From positions 14,146,501 to 14,210,500 of the forward strand of contig JAPTOF010000010.1 of the NCBI GenBank assembly GCA_028554755.1: 64,000 bases of DNA. The letters run 5' to 3'. This stretch comes from Cordia subcordata (taxonomy: Eukaryota; Streptophyta; Magnoliopsida; Boraginales; Cordiaceae). Both the position numbers and the translations under genes were made by a program. The notes beneath the pieces are model-generated. The model did no database searches. It was not told the origin of the DNA and saw only the letters and a list, made by a program, of their open reading frames with translations. This document shows positions 33,359-47,242 of this stretch, piece by piece. The first letter of the stretch is position 1. Each line of letters opens with the position of its first letter.

Positions 33359-34939
33359 GTGTAGAGCAATAGTTTCTAAGGTAATTACAGGTAAATAACG
33401 GTTTTGTCCCTTTGACTTAAAATCTGTAGCTTTTATTTCTAAAATGAGATAACTTAGTTCCTTATTTTTAGTCCTAAAGTCAAAAGATATTGAAGGTATC
33501 ACAAATTGTAAAGATAAGTGACTAAAAAATATTATCTTTTTGATATTTATAAAATGTGTCAGTTTTAGTTTTTATTGTTTGAAAAATGATTTATTTGGTC
33601 CTCATTATTTGTATAATGTATCAATTTTGTCTTTATTACTTCAAAAGTGACTTATTTGGTTTCTAATATTTACAAAAAGCGCCAATTTGATCCCTGTATT
33701 GGTAAAGGTGTTCATTAATTGAGGAAAGTTAATTGCCAAATAAGGACATTAGGTTTGAGGAATCGGGAGATTGAGGAATAAGATAGGGTTTGGGAAAAAT
33801 TTTGGGAAAACAAGTTGGAGATCGGAACAAATTCTAACTTCGAGGAGAACACAATTACCTAATTATTTTATTTTTTATTTTATATATCTATATTTATATA
33901 CATATATTATTTAGTTATATGTTATAATATTATATATCTGAATATCTCGTTTGTCCGTGTTCTTAATTTCTTATTGGGTTTTACGCTCTTAGCCTCTTTC
34001 CATTTTCCATTTCATGGCTCTACTCTTCTCTCTTTTAGTTAATTTCTGGCATTTGGCCAAAAGAAAAAACCAACATGGAACACCTCTGACCTTTTAGTTG
34101 ATGTCTAGAATTTAGACTTTTGAGTTATGTACTTTATTTATATTTTTGAGTTTGAATTATGCTATGTTTTACGTCTCATTATATATTTTTATTTATGTTC
34201 TGAAGTCTAAATTATATATTTTTGTTTATATTTTAGATGCATATTTATTTGATATAGGTTGTGTTAAAATTAGTTTTAAACTTTTTTTTTAAAAAAAATT
34301 GGGGATGCCCCAATTCCTAGTGGTTTTTCCCCATCCCCATTTCCCTAAATTATGTTCCCCATTAGTAAGTTGGGACGGGGGAATGGAATAAAATCTTTTT
34401 CCCATAAATTTTTCTGAGAAAAAATTGCTAATTGGGGCGGTGATTCCCTAATAAACAACCTCTATATATTAGCTTTCAACAGTGGTCATGTAATTAACAT
34501 ATAACCAACTAGGAAATTATATTCTTCCAATTCAATGCCATCATGGTATACTAAGCATGCATCATCCTTGTAATCAGACCCCACCAAACTTTTCAATTCA
34601 TCATCTGAATCATCAAAAAATCATTTTTCTTCTTCCTTATTTCGGCCAACCTCTGCATCAGGTTCATCTACATCTAGAGAGTCTTTCTCTAGATCAGGTT
34701 CTTCATTATCTAGGGCAGTTTCATCATTATCCTTATGTCTATCATCAATATAGTCTTGCCATTATGTCTATCATTCATGAAAAGGAAGTATTGCTGAGAG
34801 GAGCATCCAACTAGTATTGCCAATAAATCTTAAGATTATGTCATTTGGAAAAGGCTAAAATTAGCGCAAGCTTTGTGTAAGCCACATATCCGCTAGAAAA
34901 TTCAAAAAGGCGAATGCTTTTTTTGATATGATATTTGAT
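33359..34939. other. Intergenic DNA, with diverged MULE-MITE-like repeat at 33386-33720
   Basis: The probable former upstream region of the thioesterase gene before the MULE insertion. 33386-33720 repeats units like TTTACAAAAAGCGCCAATTTG and AAAAGTGACTTATTTGGT, related to one arm of the fold-back element in thioesterase intron 4. The rest is AT-rich with no supported gene. Confidence 0.5.
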
Positions 34940-37480
34940 TGCGGGGTCAATCTTTAGCTACTTTATTGTCTAATGTGCAGGATCCCAAGGCACTGGTCAA
35001 GGATTTCATTTTGGAGAACACGTTGGACATCGGCAAATTGGAGAGTGTGCTTCCCTTAATACTTGTCTAGATGTTTACAAAGATTCCTATGTGGAAAGGA
35101 AAGAAGTATGTTCTATATTGGGATCTTTCATTTGATGGCAATTTTTCTATTAAATCGGCTTGTTAGTCTATGAGACAAAGCGCAGTGAGACAGAGGTCTT
35201 TCAGTAGTATTTGGCATAAAGCAATTCCCATAAAAATTTCCTTTTTCATGTGGAAATTAGTTAGGAGATGGCTCCTACTGGATGATAGATTACAACGTAA
35301 AAGAATCATGTTGGCTCTGAAATATGTATGCTGTGAGGCTTGTGAAACATTGGAACAACATGTTTTCTTCTTAGAGGAAAAAGCTAAACAAGTCTGGCAT
35401 TATTTTGTGTAGATTTTTATTATATGTCTCCCTAATTCTGGTGATGTTCATTATTAACTAGCAGCTTGGCTATATTTGGGAGATCATTATGGGAAGGGCC
35501 ATATCCACAGACTCATTCCAATGCTTATCTGTTGGTACATATGAAAAGAGTGGAATAAGGCTAAATATTAGGGAATAGGCTTCCATTCTGGCAGGATTAT
35601 CTAGTGGATAAAGAAGCAAATTAACCAATTGTTTGAGGCGTGCCTTATTTCAAAATAGGAATGGAGAGGAGACCTTATTCAGGCCGCTAGCTTTGGGTGT
35701 TCATATTTTATTATGCCTAAAAAACGGGTTGTTGTTGTGAAATGGAAGAAGCCAAAGAGGGGGTGGTTTAAATTAAATGTAGATGGTGGTAAGCGTAATG
35801 ATAACCAGAGAGGAGAAGGTAGAGTTGTCCGAGATTGGCAAGGAAATTTTTGTTTTAGATTCTATGAAGATTATGGTGATTTCCATAATTCAGGCCCAGC
35901 TTCAGGCTTTGATGAGGGGACTTGAACTATATTGTCAAAAAAGGGGTAAATAACATCTGAATGGAGCTTGAATAGCTTAGGGTGGTTTAATTGATTGTGT
36001 TAATGGGAAGAGGATCTTGGGCTCTAGTTTATCTTCTTAAGAGGGCCAAGAGGTTGCTGAGAGATATGAATGGGCGTACAATGTGTTGGTTTTGTATATG
36101 GTCTTACATTGTATTTCTATATCTATTTAACGGTGTTTTTGAGCTCATTAGATGGCCTTAGTATGGTATTTATACTATATTTATGCATAAAAGGATATAA
36201 GTGACCATAGTTGAGTTTATAGGTAAAATACTACACTAAGTGCTTATTTCTTGCGCTTTTAGGTGAGATTTGAAGAAATGCTCAAAACTCAAAATGATGA
36301 TGATTTGATGATTGACCATCCAAGGGTGTTTTAGGTGAGAAGAAAGCAAGAAAAGCGCATTAAGAGGTCGTTGGACGAAGAAAGGACCAAACGAGCAAAA
36401 TCGAGCACGCGAAAAGCGAAATTTGGGCATTTCTGACCAAGGCCAGTCGCCCCTCATCTCAAGGCCGGTCGACGGGCACTGCTTCCAACCTAGATCAGAG
36501 AGCTCCATAATTTTGGCTGGACTCACTTGTTTTAGGGGTTGGAAGGCCGACCTAGCGACTGACTTTTGTAGTAAGAGAAGACTATTTAAGGCCATTTTAA
36601 GCTCATTTTTCATATCTAGCACCCCATCTTCCGTACCCATTACACCAAACCCTAATTCCATCGCTCACCTACCTCACAAACACACATAATCCCATATCAA
36701 TTCCATCTATAAACAAGCTTGGATGTGAAGATCAAATAAGGATTTGGAGGATTTAATCTCTAGTTTGAAACGTAACTAAAAGGTTAGACTCCCTATTAGG
36801 ACATTAATCAACACCCAAGGGGCTTAGAACTAGACCTAAAAAGCATAGCTAGCTAGGACAAACCTGTAATTCTAATTGGGCCCGGTTAGGGTTAGAGTTG
36901 CACCGATAGTTAGAAGTGATAAGTCTAGTAAACTAAGCCCAGCATTAGAGTAGACAAATCATCAATAGCCTCAAAACAGGGTTAGGAATTCAAATCCATT
37001 CCAAAAGAGCAATCACCCCTAAGTTTCCCTAAACCCTTATAGGGCCTCACTTCTACAGCTTATTTATACCATCATTCCCGTTAGTTGGGTTCATGTTCCC
37101 CTAGTTTAGGTTTAAATTAAAGCTCTAATCAATCCAAAGACCTTAAAAAGAGTAGGTAGGACCACATGTAGCTAGTGCAGGATGTACTCTTGCTTAGAGC
37201 CACACATATTCTAGCCTTCTTATGGACACGATCCTGCACTCGCACACGCTATATTAACGCAACCTTTACGCTTGCAAGTAACACTTTCAAGGTTTACAAT
37301 CCGTGTATCAATCATATTTTTAGAGAAGGTAATGGTTCAACAGATATCCTCGCTAAGTGAGGCGTTCTTGAAAAAGACTTCACTCTTGTGATGAACTCGA
37401 AAGCTGTTCCTAAGCTTTTTGGCACTGTCCACATTGATAAATATGGCTTGCCCACATTTCGTCTGATTAAGTGATAAGGT
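34940..37480 (+). pseudogene. L1-type LINE 3' remnant (zinc-binding RVT domain and RNase H), split by a solo LTR
   Basis: 35170-35412 encodes the zf-RVT module (SIWHKAIPIKISFFMWKL, CCEACETLEQHVFF, VWHYF). 35713-35925 encodes the start of the LINE RNase H (KWKKPKRGWFKLNVDG, RVVRDWQGN). It resumes at 37295 with NPCINHIFREGNGSTDILAK, the usual end of that domain. Frames are broken throughout, and RT itself is not visible. 36082-37294 interrupts it. Confidence 0.78.
36082..37294 (+). mobile_element. Solo Athila-like LTR inside the LINE
   Basis: 1213 bp whose content parallels the Athila LTRs: TAAAATACTACACTAAGTGC near the start, GCCGGTCGACGGGC upstream of a TATTTAAG box near 36580, CTCTAGTTTGAAAC, and GACACGATCC...CGCTTGCAAGT near the end. 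A 5-bp repeat TACAA flanks it (36077-36081, 37295-37299), and collapsing it rejoins the LINE frame. The right end is not the canonical CA, so the boundary there is tentative. Confidence 0.65.
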
Positions 37481-38578
37481 TTGGCCTTTCTTCTTCTGAT
37501 GTTAGGTCAGTATCCCTATTCATTTGGGTATGATTATGGGCCTATATGTCTTCTCTTGAGAGGTCATGCTTTTTGTTGTTTTTCCCTTAAAGATATGGGT
37601 TGTGATTTAGTTAACAAGCTTGCTCATTTTCTATCTAGCCTTTTCATACACACTCTTCACCACTTACATTGCTGCAAAATAACCCTTAGGGAATTTACTA
37701 TTTTAAGCAAAATATTTCATCTCTATTCAAACAAAGGTTGGGGTTTTATCCCACCCAGTCATGACTAGGAAGTTAATTCTTTATGGCTAATGTTTGCTCA
37801 TTTTGTGGGTCAAGTAAAGTGTTGGAATTTAGGTAGCTCTCTACTTATACTTAGCTTATGTTTGGGACTACTTGGTTTGTGCTGGGTTCTCTGGTACAAT
37901 GTTAAATGGCTCCACACAATGGATGAGAAAGATTTGTATCTTTTTTGCATCAATGGAAGATACTATCATCAACAACCAAGCTCTATGGAACAATGTTATA
38001 ATTTTTGGATAGGTTGTTGTTTCTTGTGCATCAGCGTTGATTACTTAGCAGCTGTGGATAGAGGAGGCTATTTTGAAACATCTTTCTTGAGTGGCTGAAG
38101 AAGGAAACCTACTGCACATGCTTGTTTTCCAGTATAAGCTAGCTGTTGCATTAAAGAGTGATGCAGCCAGATGTAGCATTTCTAGTCTAACTAGTTGTAA
38201 TATAATAGGTGTTTTTTTTTTGACTTTACGAGTGTACTTTTCTTATTGCTTATGTAAATATCACTTCAAATAAAATCTAATAAAATGCTTTGAGCCTTTG
38301 GCCTTTGAATGAAAAAACACTACAATATCTACATTAGGTTGTAATGCAATTGTCCTATTTACGTCTAATGATTTTTCTACCACTCTTATGCCCTTTCTTC
38401 TACTCGATCAAGGCATTGGTTACTACCTTCATATTTATTAACAAAATGGCTATCTTTATTTACCTCATTTATAGCCTCAATATCCTTTACTGAATTCATT
38501 CCACCTTTACTTTCAATCAACTTGCACCACCTGCAAGTTCATTCTTAACCTACCGCACTACACTTGCACACCTAGAAG
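37481..38578. other. Unassigned DNA between LINE remnant and hAT element
   Basis: May be LINE 3' UTR in part (a TCTAATAAAATGC-type end near 38275). The short open frames here show no family similarity. No gene is supported. Confidence 0.4.
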
Positions 38579-38639
38579 TAGTGGCGAAGCTAAGACCTAG
38601 GGGTTAGATGATACAAATTTATACATAAATTTTTTTATC

Positions 38640-39580
38640 AAAAATAAATAACACAAGACGTAAAGTATCAATATAACAATACCATAAACCTATAAAAGAC
38701 ACGTAAATAAATAAAAATAATCATTCCAAATAGAAAAGTACCTGTTTTAATTGTTCTCGATATGACTTCATATTTTGAAACTGTTATATAATCAATTCAG
38801 CCAGTGCTATTAAATGCACATTTCTTTATATAAGTTACTAAGCAATCATTCATCCAAGCATCTCCCGTTTGATTGCATAGTCAATTCTTCACAAGTTTCA
38901 TTGTAGAAAAAGATTATTCTATCATGGTTGTGGCAATAGGTAAAGCCAACACTAACTTCATAAGTGAGTACACAAATGGGTAGACAATATATTTTCCAGC
39001 CCCCACTAATTTTCCTACAAGGGTAACAATCCCATTTAAATTTGAGAATTCATCACTACTTAATATAGAAAAATATATGTCTCCAATTGATTATTAAGAA
39101 CCATTAGATCAATGGGAGAAAAATCATATGGGTAAAATTAAGCTAATCTAATCAACTTTTGGTTATTAAATGCAGAAATGAAGTTATTTAGGATCAAGCA
39201 TGCTAAACAAAGAAGCAACTCATTATTTATATTAGTAAATCAGTCATTAAACTTTTGAAACCACAATGGAATAAAACAATCAATGTGATAGTAATGTAAA
39301 TTCATAATCTCTTGAACTCTACGTCATGATCATCCTTTCGATAAATATATCTCATCCATATTAAATGTCAATATCATGAATGGCATAAAGTCAAGAGACT
39401 TTCTTTAATAAAGATTCTCATCCACTATCTCTTAAAATTTGCAACTGTTGCTTTGATGTATTTTCTAACTTCATGGCATTAATGATATCTTGATCTTTCC
39501 TCTACAATGCGAATGATAATTCATTAGTGATTCCTAATACCTCCTTAATCAAATGCAAACTCAAATATTTGTAACAAGTC
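38640..39580 (-). pseudogene. hAT transposase, C-terminal part
   Basis: It resumes on the other side of the LINE with LLQIFEFAFNLIKEVLGI. It ends with the hATC dimerisation signature LALPIATTMIE followed by FSTMKLVKN and GDAWMNDCLVTYI, broken by stops. Confidence 0.78.
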
Positions 39581-42500
39581 AGCCCTGGACTTTGAAGAAG
39601 CATTCTGGTGTCAGAAAGCCGGTATTAAGTGGATGATAGAAAGGGATCAAAATGAAAAATATTTTCAAGCAGTGGTATACCAATGTCACATAAGAAATTA
39701 CAATTGAAAAATTCATGACCAAAAGAAAGGGGAACTCAAAGACCTAGCACAGATTAAAGAGTCCACAGTAAACTATTTTAGTAGACTTTTAACAGCATAC
39801 AAACTAGATCAATATCAGGTGTAGCAATTTTCAATTTTGGTGATAAGAGCGTAGCAGGACCTGATGGATTCTCAGCATCTTTTCATAAGACCTATTAGGA
39901 AGTCATCAAGATGGATCTTTTGAAGGCTATTGGAGACATCTTTTAGGGAGGTGAACTGCAAAAAGGGTCACTTCAACCTTTATAGTGCTTATTCCTAAGA
40001 AGAATGACCTGATATCATGGAATGACTATTGGCCTATTAGCTTATGCACAATTCTCATCAAGGTTGTCACCAAAATCATAGGAAATAGGTTAGGAAGGTT
40101 GCTACCAAACTTAATTGCTTCTCAACATTGTGGATTCATACCAGGTAGGCAAATCAGTGATAATATTCTTCTTACTCAGGAGATGGTTCAGAAGATAGAA
40201 GCAAAGACACGGGGTTCTAATGTAATCATAAAACTGGACATGATGAAAGCCTATAATAGAGTTGACTGGCGCTTCTTGACTCGAGTGCTCACTTAGTTTG
40301 GATTTAATGGGAGCTGGAGAGAAAAAGTTAAGATTTGCATAAGTAATTGTTGGTTCTCTATCATAATTAATGGAAAACTCTCAAGTTATTTTGGTTCAAG
40401 TAGGGCTCTACGGCTAGGGGATCCTATTTTTCCCTTGTTTTTTGTGTTAGCAGCATATTACTTATCTATGTCACTAAATGGGCTTCATTAAACTTATCCT
40501 CTGGTTAGATTTAGAGGAGGAAGGACGCCAGCTATTTCACACTTGGCATTCGTAGATGATGTTGTGTTTTTTACTACTGGATCAAAAGCTACATTGAAAA
40601 AGATTATCCAAACATTAGAGCACTGTGAAGCAATGTCTAGTAAAAAAATTAATAAAGGTAAGAGTGTATTCTTAATTAGCTCAAAGGTCTCAATGAGCAA
40701 ATCGATGATCATCTCATAAGTGACAAGCTTTTAGCAACAACAACTCCCTATGACATATTTGGGAGCTCCAATCTACAAGGGGAGAAGAGAAAAAAATTCT
40801 TACTTGATGAAGTTATAGATAAAGTTTAGAAAAAAAAAATAAAGGGCTAGGGCGTACAACTTTTGTCAGTAAGAGGCTAATGGTTTTACTAAAAGGTGTT
40901 TTTAGCTCCATATTGATCTATCTAATGACTGTATTAAGACCCCTTGATGGAGTGATTCGTTGCTTAGAGAATTTGTTTACTAAATTTTTATGGGGCGATC
41001 GCAATAGGCAGAAAACAACTCACTGGGTATCTTGGCTATGAGTATGTCATTCATATGAGGAAGGTAGACTGGGTTTTAGCTCATTCAAGGACACAAGTGT
41101 GACCATGGCTCTTAAACTATGGTGGCAATGTTGTACCTCCTCTAGTCTATGGGCATATTTTATATGTAATAAATATTTAAGGGAGTCATCGTTTAGGCAT
41201 GTAATGCAAAAGCAATCTGACTCTGGGGTATGGAAGAGGATCATGAGTTGTAGTATGGTGGGTGAAAGCAAGTTAAGGTAGAGGTTGGGCAGAAGAGATA
41301 TCTATTTTCTGTTCGACACTTGGTGGGGAAATAAGTCGTTGACAGAATCTTGTCCAATTAAAAGGCAACTTTTCATGAAAGTAAAAGAAGTGTTTGATGT
41401 AGATGGATGGGATATGGGATGACTTCAGTTTTTGCTCCCAATGGAGTTGGCAAACGTGATAAGTACAATTACTTTTTGTAGATAAGAGGCAGATACACCA
41501 GTATGGTTCACTTTGGCATCAAGATTCTTCACCTTCTCCAGCACTCGAGAGATTTGTAGGGGGAGTGGCATATCATCTTTACTTTTTGGAAGAATATGGA
41601 GTAATAATCTTTCTCAAAAGATTTCATTGTTAGTTTGGAGGATCTTAAAAGGATAGGTTCCAGTGGATAGCATGCTATAGTAGAAAAGGCTTCCCATTGT
41701 CTCGAAGTGCCAATATTGGAGAGACTTTGAGTCATTAGAGCATGTGTTTTTATAGAGTGAAGCGACTCAGTAGTCATGGTCATGCTTTAAGCAAACTTTC
41801 AACATTAGAAGCAGCCTAGGTCAGGTAATAAGGAAAAAATATTAAGCTGGGTGATCTCTGAGAAGTTTAATGGTAGTAAGAATGTTTGAAATCTAATACC
41901 AATGTTGGTTCTATGGTCTATATGGATAGAAAGGACTATGGCATAACATAGAGATGTGAAATTTTCTGTGGATGGGATTATAAGAAGAGTTATTTATATG
42001 GTAAGGTAGTTTCATCAAGCTGCTCTCCTTCATGAGATTCATTGAAGAGATGATTGAAGTGCTGCTATTACTTTCAAGTGTGAAATAAGTGCGAGGTACA
42101 GTAAGGGCATCAGGCTGGTTCAATGGTTATCTCCTAAGTTTGGGTACATTAAGCTTAATGTGGATGGAAGTGTGAAGGCTAATGTCTGAGCAAGTAAGGG
42201 AGGGATTTGCTGTGATGAAAAAGGGAGATTTTTATGTGCATTTGCTAAACCATATGAATATTGTGACTCACTCATAGTAGAAATAAATGCATTGCAATCA
42301 AGTCTTAAACTATGTAAGAAGTAGGGTTAGACTAGAGTGTGGATTGAATTAGACTCTTTTTTTACTGTCGAGATGGTCCAAAGAAGGGTGACAAGCCCGT
42401 GAAAACTTTGCTACAAACTTCAGAAGGCTAGAAGGTTAATTACAGAGGTAAATAGGTGTGTAAGTCATATTTTGTGATATGACAATAAAGTAGTAGATTA

Positions 42501-42731
42501 CTTAGCAAATTTGGGTGGAGGGATTGCAGCACTGAGGAGGATAATAGAGGTAGAGTCCCTATCAAGACTCAGAGGATTGATGCATGGAGATAATTTGGGA
42601 GTTCCTTATCTGAGATGTTAATTGTTGAGTAGAATATGATGCAGTTGTAAACTTCTCTGTAAACTTTATTTGATTTTATAGTAATGAAATAAAATTGGGA
42701 AGGGTTTCCCTATTTTGGAGGGGGAAAAAAA
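39581..42731 (+). mobile_element. L1-type LINE, 5'-truncated, inserted in the hAT element
   Basis: 3151 bp starting inside the RT-upstream region (ALDFEEAFWCQKAGIKWM) and ending GGAGGGGGAAAAAAAAA. The 5-bp repeat AAGTC flanks it (39576-39580, 42732-42736). RT parts: VLIPKKNDLISWNDYWPISL, FIPGRQISDNILL, IIKLDMMKAYNRVDW and the catalytic FVDD in HLAFVDDVVFF. An RNase H remnant (KLNVDGSVKANV) lies near 42150. Multiple frameshifts and stops. Confidence 0.88.
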
Positions 42732-42736
42732 AAGTC

Positions 42737-44296
42737 TAATAAGCCATTAGCTTCAACTATTTGATTTGATATTGATCTATCTTTCACAATAATTTGAAGC
42801 ATATCAATCATTAAGGAATATCACAATCAAACTTATTAAAGTGGCATAATGTGAACTTCAACGAGTATCACCACTTTGTTCGACACCAATTTCTTGATTC
42901 ATGTTGTACTACTAAGAATTTTCAGCTTTTTCAATGCTTCTTTAACTTTCTCAACTTGCTTTTGATGAAGCATGTTATGTCGCTTACATGAACCTCTAAC
43001 AACATTCAATAAGGTAGCAACTAGATTGAAAATGGTAGCAACTTGCATATGATTCTTTGTTATAACAACAAGTGTGAGTTGGAATTGATAAGCAAAACAA
43101 TAAATACAAAAAACAAATGGATTTTCTTTCAAAATCAAACTTTTTAAGACCATTAAATTCATCTTTAATGTTACTAGCACCATATAACCCTGTCCACGAA
43201 TTCTTGATAGACTTGATTTGTATATGTTAAATAACGATTTAATTTCCCTCTTTAGTGATAATGCAGTGGTATTACTTATATGCAAAATAGCAAGAAAACA
43301 CTCAAAATACTTCCTTTCTTGTTCATATTATGCAAAGCAACAGCCCTTTCTTGTTCATATTACGCAAAGCAACATCCATTTGTTCCTTGTTATATTACAT
43401 GACTCATCAACAATAACAACAAAACATTCATCTCCAAGATCATTTCTAATAGCATTAGTGGTCTCAATTGTAGCCATATTGACTATATCTTTTTAATTGT
43501 CAAGAGTGGTTAACCAAATGTTCTCAGTGGCATTTTGTAAGACAACAATGTTTATGGTTTGAGTATGATCAGTAAGAAACTTGAGAAGTTCAAGAAAGTT
43601 ACCTTGATTAGTGGAATTTTTTGATTCATCATGACCATGAAAAGCAAACCCTTGCATTAAGAGAAATTGAATGCAATCAATCAAAGAAGTTAACCGACTC
43701 TAATATGTGTCAAATTAATCTGATTGCTTAAATGTAGCAGTTTCAATGTAGTGACTTTGTTTCATCAAATCTTAACACCTCTTTTAAGCATTATCATAAG
43801 CACTATTTGGACCTTTCATATGACCATTAAATCTCTCTTTTCGTTCCAATTGACAAATCCAATTGTAATAAATACATCTCCACCTGACTACTTTCCAAAA
43901 TTAGGCCTAAAGATATATAACATAAACATTAAGCAACATCTTCTGTTATGTTGCACTTCAGCCAATTGCTAACTTTCTTAAATCAAGATGGAAAATATTT
44001 CTCCACCTATCTCCACATTTTCTTTTGGAAAAATTATGATGATAAGGTTAGCAAGGTCCTTTTTGTAAGTAGTATCTCTGTATTTTATCACGATCATTAG
44101 GATGATAATATGTGATTTTAAAATATAGGCTAGGTCTGTCAATAGATCTTCTAAATTGATCTCGGTTCGAGGTTGCTTTGAATGTTTTTTGTACATTATT
44201 TAGAACATCCATTTCATTAGGTACAAAAGAAGAATGCTTTCCAAAAATTAGAATTCTTTTTAAAATTTTATCTAGTATTCTAGTCCTATTTAACAA
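42737..44296 (-). pseudogene. hAT transposase, N-terminal and central part
   Basis: The TTF region (RDQFRRSIDRPSLYFK, YYLQKGPCQP) is followed by DUF4371 (CIQFLLMQGFAFHGHDES, NQGNFLELLKFL, VVLQNATENI). The core then shows IRGQGY (usually IRGQGYDGASNM), LKSLILKENPF and CFAYQFQLTLV. Several stops are present. The frame runs to GLLDL and is then cut by the LINE insertion. Confidence 0.85.
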
Positions 44297-45204
44297 ATAA
44301 AACTTACAATAACTAACTCATAAACAATAATTAAATAATCAAAGTTTAATTATCATAAAAATACTTAAATAATCAAAACTTTGATTATCAAGCACAATAA
44401 TTAAATAGTCGAAATTCACATTCAATTTGCCAACATAATTCACATTCAATAATTAAATAAAAGTATTAAACAATTCACAATCAATTTCTTTGTCGATTGT
44501 CGTCCTTCACTCTATCTTTTTTTTTTGGGTAAAATCTATTTTTCACTAAGTCACTTTGCCAACATAATATTAATCTCATTTTGTCTATGTTTTGCTTATC
44601 ATAAATGGATGAAACATTTTTTCGTATTCTATTGTGGGGTTTATTGAGCACAAAAAGGAAAATTACTCCACATGTATTTGCACAATTAATTTTAATTATT
44701 ATCTATTCTATAATCTAAAAAAAATAAAGTAAAAAGTAATATATTATAAATCACTTAATAATAATAAATAGAAGAACCTTACCTGGTGGCTTCTTGAGTA
44801 AAGGTTTCGTTGATAATGAGGAAGCAAAAAAGACTTGGCTTTACAACTTACAAGGAGAAAAGGTTGAGTAAAGGAGAAGAAGAAAAGTAGATCTTTGTTG
44901 TTTGGTGAGAAAATTTAATATATTTGCTGTTCTAGGCCACTGAAAAAAGAGAGAGAGGGAATACAGTTATTGAGTAAAGACAAGGGAGGCCATGCTACGA
45001 GCTGCTCACTATTTTTTATCAAAAGTAAAATATTGTAATTTTTTTCTTTTAGTGAAGGTTGGTCATACTTCGGTGCATGGGGGTGCATATTGAAAATTCA
45101 AGGGGTGCTTAATGAGTAAAGCTTATAAAATTATATAGCGTATATTTTTTTTAAAAGGCCAAGGTGTTCCAAGGCACACCGTCAGCTACATGTGCCTTTA
45201 CCTG

Positions 45205-45525
45205 TGTCTATAAGTTCATTCTAACTCTCTAATACTTACATTATTAGTCATCAACCTAAGTCTATGCTTTGGTGAATAGTTTAGAACTAGCAAATGTATA
45301 GTTATGTTCTTCTTCTTCCCACCAAAATTTCTTTATATGGATACAAAATCAAAAGGGTTCAACAAGTGTCAAGGAATTTTAAAGTACACTTGCAATCTGT
45401 CCCCATCACTTAAACTAAGTTCATGCACAAAATGACCAACCACCAATATCTCAAAATCACTATATCGCTTGTAATCATCATCATCATTCACAAATCTACA
45501 GTGCGACCACTAAACTTATTATTAC
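45205..45525. other. DNA between hAT end and element A
   Basis: No recognised gene. A minus-strand open stretch with FEILVVGHFVHELSLSDGD may be a fragment of another retroelement but matches no family I can name. Confidence 0.3.
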
Positions 45526-47043
45526 TGATGTGTGTCAATTGTGCATGTTTGTATGTAGTTTTTGCATGCATGTTTAGAGGTGTCTAGAGTATAATTGAGT
45601 GCACTTAGTATAAAGTTTATGCATATTTGTTAATATTTGTACATAATGTATTTTGGTGCATAAATACTATACTAAGTATTATATTCCATGTTTTAGGAGT
45701 GTTTTGGAAGGGTTCAAGGTTACGCGAGGAAGAAATGAGCTAATGAATGAAGACCGGAACAAAAGGGATGAAGAATGGATCATTCTGATCCAGCCGGTCA
45801 ACTTAGAGGAAGAGCTGGTCGACCGATTAGGTCGACTGACCACTCCAGAGAATAAAGAATTTAAGCCGGTCGAGTTCCTCAAGGAGCCAGTCGACCGGCC
45901 ATTCCAGAGAGCATCATGATTGAAGCCGGTCGAGCAAGAAGAGGAGCCGGTCGACAGGCTGTGCGCTGAAGAAGTCCATAAAAAGCTCGTTTTAGCTCAT
46001 TTTCGGGGAGGAACTTTATTTTCTAAAATCCTAATAAAACCTAACCCTCTACCCACTTCACCAAACACCTTAAACCATCATCTAAACCCCATACCAAGCT
46101 AAGATTGAAGAATCTAACAAGAATTTGAAGGATTTGTACAGTTTTGGAAGTAAGATTTAGAGGAGTTCTTCTTGTTCTCTTTCTATTTCTTGTAATTATG
46201 CTGTTTGATTAGACTAGATCTTTGAGTGATTGTTGTTGTACATTAGATTAGGGTTATGAATATTGATTTGTGAATATCTTTGGCTCTTAATACATGCTTT
46301 TTTACATTGATTAATGGCATGAATTAATATGTCTATGTGTTGATAATCAAACATGTCTATGTGTTTGTTAAAGTGCCTAAGTGAAGTTGCATGTGTTATT
46401 TTGTGCTTAAACGCTATCGGTAGTGGTATCACCTTAGCCTTAATCCATGCTAACGGCATGAGCCCTATTTGCAACTAAGTGTGTTGATTTATATGCTTAA
46501 TTAATGACTCATGTGATAGGAGTATACCTCTAGTCTGAAACAAAACTAAAAGGGTACCCCTTAATACTAGTTAATGCTCAAGGAGTCTAATCTCTAATAT
46601 GAAACAATACTAATAGGTTAGTGTCTCGAGTGGGACATTGATCAACACCAAAGAGAACTTAGTTAATTAAACTCACGGTTAATTAGTTAAGAACTCTTGA
46701 GAGCAACCGAGCCATAGATAGACCTAATCGTTGTCATAGCCCGAGTCTAGTTGTAATGCAATCGCACGAGATCCCCTTCAACCTTGTAGAGATTTATTTC
46801 CTTAGTTTGGTACCCTAGGTTCCTCCATTAGACTAGGTTAGCTTAGGTTTATTTTCCTTTCCTTGAGCTCCCTTTGATCCTAAAGAAAGCACACATACGC
46901 ACGTAAAGATCAAACTAAAGTAGCCTCCTTGTGGAGACGATACCTGTACGCACACACTACACTAGACACGATCCGTACGCTTGCGAGTGTAAAACTTGGT
47001 TGTATTTGTGTTTCATTTTCACATACCACCGAGAACACGATCA
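45526..47043 (+). repeat. Element A 5' LTR
   Basis: 1518 bp. The first part aligns closely with the 3' LTR fragment 57105-57253 and with the element B LTRs on the other strand. GTCGAC-containing units lie at 45790-45955, just upstream of CCATAAAAAGC (45977-45987), a TATA-like box. Confidence 0.85.
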
Positions 47044-47242
47044 AGTTTTTGGTGCCGTTGCCGGGGAGGCACGGTATTGCTTCTTTGTGTGCTTTTGTGT
47101 TTGTGATTGGTTGCTTGCTTGTGTTATATCTTTAATTTCTTTCCCTTATTTGAAAAAAAAATCTTGAAAATCCAATATATATATATATATATATAATAAT
47201 TAAAAAAAATTTGAAAAAAAAAATTGAATTGAGAAGAGGTTT

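Larger units (their letters stand above)
38579..45204 (-). mobile_element. TTF-type hAT transposon, inactivated, with nested LINE
   Basis: The left end TAGTGGCGAAGCT resembles the common hAT terminus CAGTGGCGGAGCT. The right end AGCTACATGTGCCTTTACCTG is its degenerate inverse, so limits are approximate and no exact 8-bp duplication is seen. The minus-strand coding remnant spans a TTF zinc-finger domain, DUF4371, the transposase core and the hAT dimerisation region. Without the LINE it would be about 3.5 kb. Confidence 0.75.

Noticed and set aside
34557..34814. 85-residue plus-strand open frame rich in His, Leu and Ser
   Set aside because: Low-complexity composition in an AT-rich stretch with no family motif or flanking gene structure.
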